Assembly (NCBI GenBank): GCA_022376465.1
Contig: JACDTU010000005.1
Coordinates: 484,001-548,000, forward strand
Reading direction: 5' to 3'
DNA from: Cubamyces lactineus
Lineage: Eukaryota > Basidiomycota > Agaricomycetes > Polyporales > Polyporaceae
DNA: 64,000 bases
Position numbers and translations under genes: made by a program. Numbering within the stretch: position 1 is the stretch's first letter; each line of letters opens with the position of its first letter. Positions 57,901 to 64,000 of this stretch are shown in pieces. A model generated the notes under the pieces. The model made no database searches, was not told where the DNA came from, and was given only the letters and a program-made list of their open reading frames with translations.

Positions 57901-59555
57901 AATGATCCAGGCGGTCACGAATCGACAAGTTGGACTCAAGTACGTTACCTACCTTCTTATGACGACGTCATGTTCTCAACTATTCATAACCCGCACAGCG
58001 TCATCACGGAACTTATTGTAGGATACATGCTTCCTGGGCGGCCCGTTGCAATGATGATGTTCAAGGTACGCTTACCATCATTACGATACAACCATAGTCT
58101 CAATTGCTCTGCTTCCGTAAGACATGGGGATACATCACGATGTCGCAAGGTGCGAGTATCCGTGCTACTGAAGCGACACGGAGCCTCACGGGTGCCGGTA
58201 GCAATGATCTTCACGTCTGACTTCAAGCTCGGGCATTACATGAAGATTCCACCACGACCGATGTTCTGGTGCCAGGTATGCAGCTGTCATCTCAATGTAG
58301 CAATGCGTGGCGGACTCATTTCGCGTTCAGATTGTTGCGACTATCGTTGCAGGAACGGTGCAATTGGGCGTTGAGAACTGGTAAGTTCATCGTCCCTACA
58401 GGTAGTCTTGTGTCATACTGATGGCGCCGTAGGATGTTCTCAAACATTCCGTGAGTTCTTTGATCTTTGGTGCGAGGCCTTCGGCTCATAAGGAACAGAC
58501 AAATATGTTCTATCGCACAGAAGGATATGTAAGGCAGACACTCTTCCCACTGAACCAGCGGCTAATCATCTCAATAGCGCCGGTTTTACATGCCCGAATA
58601 CCCAAGTGAGCAGAGCGCCTGTAAAGCATAAAATGCGACCTCTTACCCTCCCCTTTCCTCTCCAGGTATTCGCTACAGCGTCTGTGGTAGTAAGTGTCTC
58701 TCAATCCCGCTCCTTTGAATACCATTATTCACACGCGATTCCATAGTTCGGTGTCATTGGCCCTACTCTGCAGTTCTCACAGAACCAGCTCTACTATCGT
58801 TAGTCCAGACCTAGCTCGATCGCGCTCAGCCCAAACTGACGATCGTGCATTAGCCCTACTATTTTTCTTCATCTTGGGTGCCATCTGCCCGCTGATAGTA
58901 TGGTTATTGACCAAACGTTACCCGGATTCATGGTTAAATTATGTGAAGTACGTATCCCGTACTCTCTGTGTCCCGTTCGTCGCTCACATTCTTGCCCAGC
59001 TTCCCGTAAGTGTTTGTGGTGAATCACTTTGTAATACCAACTTAATCAGCGCAGCCTCATGTTCACTGGTATCGGACTCATCCCGCCCGCGAGCGCGGTG
59101 AACTACATCCCTTGGGCTATTATCGGGTTCCTGTTCCAGTATGTCATCCGGAGACGACATTTCCCGTTCTGGGCGAAGTACAATTGTGAGTCGCTTCCAG
59201 TTCAGCATATTAGGCGTTTAGTTGACCTGTTATGCAGACGTGCTCTCCGCGGCACTGGATGCAGGGACAGCCATCTCGACGATATTGGTATACTTTGTGT
59301 ATGTTTCGGCCGACATGTGGAGTGGCGGAGAGCTCACAAGTCGGTTACAGCCTTCAATATCCCAAGAACGGGGAGATAGGGCGGAATACGATACAACAAT
59401 GGTGGGGAAACACTGTTTATAAGAACACTGCGGACTGGCGTGCCGCACCATTACGCACGGTTGCGGAGGGGGGTCACTTCGGGTAAGTTCTGTTCGCGTT
59501 ACAGTTGGCGGTGTGGTATGCTAACTATGAGCACTTTAGTCCGGACAATTGGTAG
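54928..59555 (+). CDS. Oligopeptide transporter, OPT family
   Basis: The gene has many short exons and introns over 4.6 kb. It starts at 54928 (MSADVEEDHRDSASSIADSS), with an acidic cytosolic N-terminus. OPT signatures are present: DDSPYPEVRSAVANYDDPSM (55262 on), LLGIIWAMIIPGVNEFYYFR, VSLNPGIFTIKEH, AVWPNTLVVCALFNTLHSQS near 56155, GMGFSLLSFDWNQIAFIGSP near 56693, ALVYIVPVG and GMIQAVTNRQVG-type segments near 57800-57940, ELIVGYMLPGRPVAMMMFK at 58012, and the KIPPR box (FKLGHYMKIPPRPMFWCQ, 58222). It ends NTADWRAAPLRTVAEG and PDNW with TAG at 59553-59555. About 12-14 membrane helices are expected. These proton-coupled plasma-membrane carriers import small peptides (including glutathione-like compounds in some members). 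All signature blocks are intact. Exon edges not listed were not resolved one by one. Confidence 0.92.
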
Positions 59556-59804
59556 AATATTTGCTGTTGTATCACTAGATGTACTTGCTGCTATCATCTG
59601 CTATCGTGCTTTGAAGTTTGAACACTTGTGGATTCGAATAATTTGATCCTCGTGCTATGCCGAGAGTGAGCGCTTAAACTAGCGGACGATCGAGATCGCA
59701 AATTTAAGTAAGCGCTCGTAGTAACTGCAAACGAAACCCAGACTTGCGCTCCTTGGGTTTCCTCCTCGCCATCGTCCTCGTCTCTCTCGTCCTCGTCCTA
59801 CTCT

Positions 59805-61982
59805 ATGGACTCACTAATTGCGAAGGCAGACGCTATAAAGCCTCTCAATAAGAAGAGGAAGACAGATAAGCACGACTCGCGTGCAAAACCCGGTCCCTCG
59901 ACCAAGAAGTCCACAGACGCGGACCCTACAGCCACCTCGGTCGCCCAACACACTACTCTCCCTCGTTCACTCCGTCCCTCCTCGCCCCCACCAGAAGATG
60001 CAAAGAAGTACTCGCACATCCCGAACAAGAAGCTGCGCACACACTTGACGCGCCAGTCTACACAAAACGCACGCTCCAAGAAGCTCCTGAAAGATGCCGA
60101 GCTGTTACTCACGGAGGAGGCTGGTCTCATGGAGGTGGAAGGTGAACTGGAGAAGACATGGAGAGTAGGTCAGGATGAGATTACTACCGCGGCCGGCCAA
60201 CAAGCGGCACAAGGTCGGCAGGAGTGGAAAATGGACGGTGGGCCATACCGCACGCGCTACACACGGAACGGCAGGTTAGTTGGCATGTCCTGTTTCTCTG
60301 CACCTGCGCCTCCTCACGTTACAATTTGCTATAGACATATTGCTGTCGTTGGAAGCAAAGGTCATGTCGCAACATTTGATTGGCAAACCGGCACAATCCA
60401 TGCAGAACTTCAGTTACGAGAGACATGTAGGGATATAACGTGAGTATGAGCCTTCCCTCTGACGCGGACGTGCCATGACCCATGTCACAGATTCCTCCAG
60501 GACCACTCCCATTTTGCTGTAGCGCAGAAGCAATACGTCTTTATATACGACCGGGACGGTGTAGAGCTCCACAAGCTCAAATCGCACATCGAACCTACAC
60601 GGCTTGAATTTCTCCCATACCACTGGTTGCTAGTCAGCATAGTATGTCTCTTCCTTTTCTCATCTCTCCGCCATAGCCTGATCCCTTTTCTAGGGTAATC
60701 CAGGCTACCTCAAGTACCAGGACACGTCCACTGGCCAAGTAGTTGTCGAGCATCGGACAAAGCTGGGTGCATGTCACACCATGTGCCAGAACCCTCATAA
60801 CGCCGTCATCCACCTCGGCCACCAAAATGGCACGGTAACTCTCTGGACTCCCAACTTGCCGCATCCCGCCGTCCGCCTACTTGCTCATCTAGGGCCAGTC
60901 GCCAGTGTCTCCGTCGATCCTAGTACCGGCGGACGTTACATGGCGACTGCTGGTCAGGATGGCACCGTGAAAGTATGGGACTGTCGGAATTGGAAGGGCG
61001 CGGTGCGGACGTGGAACGCACGAGGTGGTAGCGCGGTGTTGGAATGGAGCCAAAAGGGGGCATTAGCAGTTGCTACTGGCGGTAGCGTGAACGTAAGCTC
61101 CATGAACGACTCACCGACCTCTCTTATTAATATGGCCTGCAATCTAGGTATACACCAAACCGTCTATACAAACCCCCTTCGCTGCATCTGTCTCCCCGCC
61201 CCTCTATCTCACACATCCCGTTCCTCATCGACCCCTCACCTCCGTTCGCTTCTGTCCTTTCCAAGATATCCTCGCTGTCGGCCACTCGGCAGGCGTATCG
61301 ACCATCCTTGTACCCGGCTCTGGCGAGCCCAACTTCGACAGCTCCGAAGCGGATCCGTTCGAGAACAAGAAGGCACGTCGCGAACGCGAGGTCAAGAGTC
61401 TTTTGGACAAGGTTCGTCGATGCGTTTTATTCAATTCAAAGTTCGTCAATGACATTCCACTCAAATTCAGATCCAACCCGACGCGATCACGCTCGACCCT
61501 TCGTTCATTGGCTCGCTTGCTCCAGAGCCTAAGCTCAGCACCGCTGTCGATGGAGGACATGACATTCCGTACGCGCGACTACCTCGGTACGAGAGGCTAC
61601 GGGTGTCAGGCAAGGCCGACGAGACCGAGGAAGACAGACGCGACGGCGCCGGTGCCAGTGACGAGGAGGGCACCAATGGACAAGGGAGAGGCGCTCTTTC
61701 CAAAGCGGAGAAGGAGAAGAAGAAGATGCGTGGGAAGAACAAAAGCCTCAAGCGCTACCTCCGGAAGCAGCGCAAGAACGTCGTTGATCCCCGTGCGGTA
61801 CGTCACCCACCTAGTGGGCTCATGCCGCGAACGGAGTACTAACAGTCCGATGTATGTAGCTTGCCGTGCGGAAGAAACTTGAGAAAGAGAAGGAAGAGAG
61901 ACGCAGGGCACGAGCCATTGCAAGCGGCCAGGAAGAACCGCACAAGCCATCTGCGCTTGATCGCTTCAAACGCTCGAGCTAG
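59805..61982 (+). CDS. UTP7: Utp7 (WDR46/BING4) WD40 protein, SSU processome
   Basis: Seven exons (59805-60274, 60335-60439, 60491-60641, 60694-61092, 61148-61411, 61471-61797, 61860-61982) give 612 residues with GT-AG introns and a consistent frame. The N-terminus is basic and helical (IPNKKLRTHLTRQSTQNARS KK...LLTEEAGLMEVEGELEKTWR pattern) before a single WD40 propeller: HIAVVGSKGHVATFDWQTG, HFAVAQKQYVFIYDRDG, LHKLKSHIEPTRLEFLPYHW, TKLGACHTMCQNPHNAVIHL, GTVTLWTPN, YMATAGQDGTVKVWDCRNW. The BING4 C-terminal region follows (SVRFCPFQDILAVGHSAGVS, GEPNFDSSEADPFENKKARR), ending in a basic tail ALDRFKRSS. It acts in nucleolar assembly of the 90S pre-ribosome for 18S rRNA processing. It begins 249 bp after the OPT gene. 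Confidence 0.93.
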
Positions 61983-62507
61983 CTACGTACTACGTAGTGC
62001 GCTGTATTCTTTCTGCTCATACGCCAGTGACTTGTATTCTACACTATTCTTGCCCTTCGTTCTGGTCAGATGGCTGACATGGCGCTCCGCGCGGTCTCTG
62101 ATGATTTGCGATCCATCAACGGTGGGCGGCCAGACATGGTGCGTCGGATCGCTCATAATGTCCCAATACGAATATCATGTTATTCGACGACTCCAGGCTG
62201 AAGTGTTCTGCGATGCGCCTTTCCCTGGCAACCATGGAAAATCCGCATGGCACCGATGCCGTCGCCTAATAGCGAACACCCCACATCCATCCATCCAATC
62301 CGTACTCCTCCCCTGTGCCAATTTTGTCAGGTACTGTGTCCTCAACGAATGACCTCCGTTCACGCATGGGCACGATTCACCGTCGTGAGTTGCCGTGTAA
62401 CGGCACATTGGGCAGCTGTTCATTCGCGCCGTTCCTAGAATGTCCATAGCCCACATGCGCGTGTCGTAATTGCTGACTTCCGCGATGTCGCTGGCTTTTG
62501 ACAGGCA
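61983..62507. other. Intergenic region between UTP7 and the S53 peptidase gene
   Basis: About 520 bp. A minus-strand ORF at 62456-62175 has several Cys and His residues (CPMCRYTATHDGESCPC) but no recognisable domain and no splice or start support; I do not call it a gene. Confidence 0.5.
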
Positions 62508-62513
62508 TATATA
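62508..62513 (+). promoter_or_regulatory. TATA box of the S53 peptidase gene
   Basis: TATATA 51 bp upstream of the proposed start codon at 62564. Confidence 0.55.
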
Positions 62514-62563
62514 CTGCGGATGCTCATGGTCTTTCCGTCAGTTTCATGTTCTCCTCTTTCACT

Positions 62564-64000
62564 ATGGCACCCTCAAAGCGCTTGTTCTTCGGTCTAGCTT
62601 TGATACCCTTCGCTCTCGCAGGGTCTAACTCGCACATTGCACGGTCTCTGCAATACCATGAGGCCCGTTCATCCACACCATCTGGCTTCGTGGCCCTAGG
62701 GCCCGCTTCTCCAGAAAAGACTTTGACGCTCCGCTTTGCCCTGTCGCAGACTGACCCAGAAGGTCTCATCAGTGCGCTGTACGACGTGAGCGATCCCGCT
62801 AGCCCCAACTACAGTAAACACTTGTCGAAGGCCGAGGTATGTGATGTACAAATCGATACTCGAACCCGTTACTGAGTACAGACAGACCGAGCGGTTCGTT
62901 GCACCGAAGTCTGCCTCCGTGAACGCAGTCGACGCCTGGCTACGTGAGCACAACATCAGCGGATCCGCCTCCTCGCCCGCGGGTGATTGGATCAGCTTCC
63001 AGCTCCCCGTGAACCAAGCGAACGAGCTCTTCTCTGCAAACTTCAGTACATTCAAGGATGCTCGTACGGGCATTGATGTGATTCGAACCCTAGCCTACGC
63101 CCTACCCCCAGAGCTCCAGGGCCATGTTGACTTTGTCCACCCAACCGTGTCGTACGTCTTCTTATTTCATTCGCTAGATGCTAGTCACGATAGAGAACTC
63201 ACTCCACCATACTACGTCGACAGGTTTGCTACCGCTGCAGGTGGCCACAAGAGTATCCACGCCAAGCGAACTTTGGTAGATGCGACGAAGCGGGACAATG
63301 TGCCCGCAGCATGTGTCAACGGTACCACCCCGGCATGTTTGCAATATGTGTACAATATTCCAGCCACACCTGCGGTCAACAAGGACAATCAGCTCGGGGT
63401 GACCGGACGCCAAGGTGGTATAGCTGGCTATTCATTCCTAGAGGTACAGAGATATGCAGTCCTTGCGAGACGAATACCAGCTAACGATGACCATCTTTGC
63501 AGACTTTCCTTGAGACACTACGTCCAGATATAGATCCTACGACGAACTTCACTGTGATCGGCATCGATGGTGGCTCCAATAACAACAGCCTTCCTGGAAT
63601 TGACGAAGGGGTGTGTGCAACTTAAATGGTCTGAAACTTCTTCGCCAGACACTGACCTCTGCTACGCCGTAGAACCTCGACATTCAGTACACCGTAGGCA
63701 TTGCAACCGGTGTCCCTGTTGTCTACGTTTTTGTAGGAGAACAAAACCAAGACGGCGAATACGACGGCTGGCTCGATGAAGTCAACTATCTACTCGCTCA
63801 AGAGAACCCACCTCAAGTCATGACTAGTAGTTGGGGCGCTTACGAAGAGAGCCAGTATTCGCAACCAGTCACCGAGTTGCGTCTACCTTGTGAATACCCT
63901 CGTATTTGTAGCGCTTTACTGACTTGTCTGCAGGAGGCTTTGCCAGGCATATGCGCAACTTGGTGCGCGCGGAGTGAGCCTCCTCGTAGCATCATTGGAC
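62564..64000 (+). CDS. Secreted sedolisin-type peptidase (S53), 5' part
   Basis: Start at 62564 gives a signal peptide (MAPSKRLFFGLALIPFALAG). The pro-kumamolisin activation domain follows: TLTLRFALSQTDPEGLISAL, YDVSDPASPNYSKHLSKAE, TERFVAPKSASVNAVDAWLR, LPVNQANELFSANFSTFKD. The peptidase domain starts after about residue 200 (ACLQYVYNIPATPAVNKDNQ). The Glu/Asp pair of the Ser-Glu-Asp triad is seen as E-G-N-L-D (split by an intron at 63611-63672), then IQYTVGIATGVPVVYVFVGE. Exons: 62564-62836, 62886-63151, 63224-63443, 63503-63610, 63673 to about 63865, then one opening with LCQAYAQLGARGVSLLVAS that runs off the window. The nucleophile Ser (SGTS motif) is outside. Such enzymes are acid-acting tripeptidyl peptidases or endopeptidases secreted by fungi. 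The oxyanion Asp motif usually SGD reads S-L-D at the very end. Confidence 0.88.

Noticed and set aside
62175..62456. Cys/His-containing minus-strand ORF as a small zinc protein
   Set aside because: Irregular spacing, no family pattern, no splice or promoter evidence.

Overview
The window reads as filamentous basidiomycete DNA, most likely Agaricomycete. Genes have many short introns (about 45-65 nt, GTRNGY...YAG, some very small exons). It carries chromodomain Ty3/gypsy retrotransposons, a KDZ (Kyakuja-Dileera-Zisupton) transposase with its CxC5/CxC6 cysteine-cluster partner, and a DUF6532-type protein, a combination typical of mushroom-forming fungi. Species cannot be assigned from sequence alone.

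Layout. Bases 1 to about 40.3 kb are a transposon graveyard. (i) 1-7720 is a degenerate chromodomain gypsy element (A) without its 5' LTR; it has gag, protease, RT/RNase H, integrase, chromodomain, an extra sense 3' ORF and a 3' LTR. (ii) 7.7-12.5 kb holds an N-rich fragment, a solo LTR, a broken multi-exon DUF6532 gene and a 5'-truncated LTR. (iii) 13-23.3 kb holds an unrecognised minus-strand gene, a largely intact CxC5-CxC6 gene (minus), and a divergent KDZ transposase pseudogene (plus) that has lost its catalytic core. (iv) 23.3-30.3 kb is a mosaic of LTR fragments and a minus-strand gypsy element (C), split by an LTR that is itself split by another LTR. (v) 30.3-39.1 kb is the 3' end of one gypsy element joined through a shared LTR to a second, nearly full-length copy (B). 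Both carry a spliced antisense gene with a Zn2Cys6-like cysteine cluster between the chromodomain and the 3' LTR. (vi) 39.2-40.3 kb holds a solo LTR with a perfect 5-bp target duplication and a Tc1/mariner-type MITE.

From about 41.1 kb to the end is ordinary gene-dense DNA. It contains Utp22/Nrap (minus), a hAT-type MITE with a perfect 8-bp target duplication, an RTA1-family membrane protein (plus), a ubiquitin-conjugating E2 with a C-terminal extension carrying SUMO-interaction-like motifs (minus), a protein with the N-terminal domain of GTPBP1/2 but no GTPase domain (plus), an oligopeptide transporter of the OPT family (plus), the WD40 protein Utp7 (plus), and the 5' part of a secreted sedolisin (S53) protease (plus) that runs off the window.

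The genic part is mostly housekeeping. Utp22 and Utp7 are both SSU-processome factors. OPT transporter and secreted S53 peptidase are compatible with extracellular protein digestion and peptide uptake, but no shared regulation is visible. In the repeat-rich part, premature stops in retroelement ORFs are largely explained by C:G to T:A transitions, suggesting methylation-linked or RIP-like decay.
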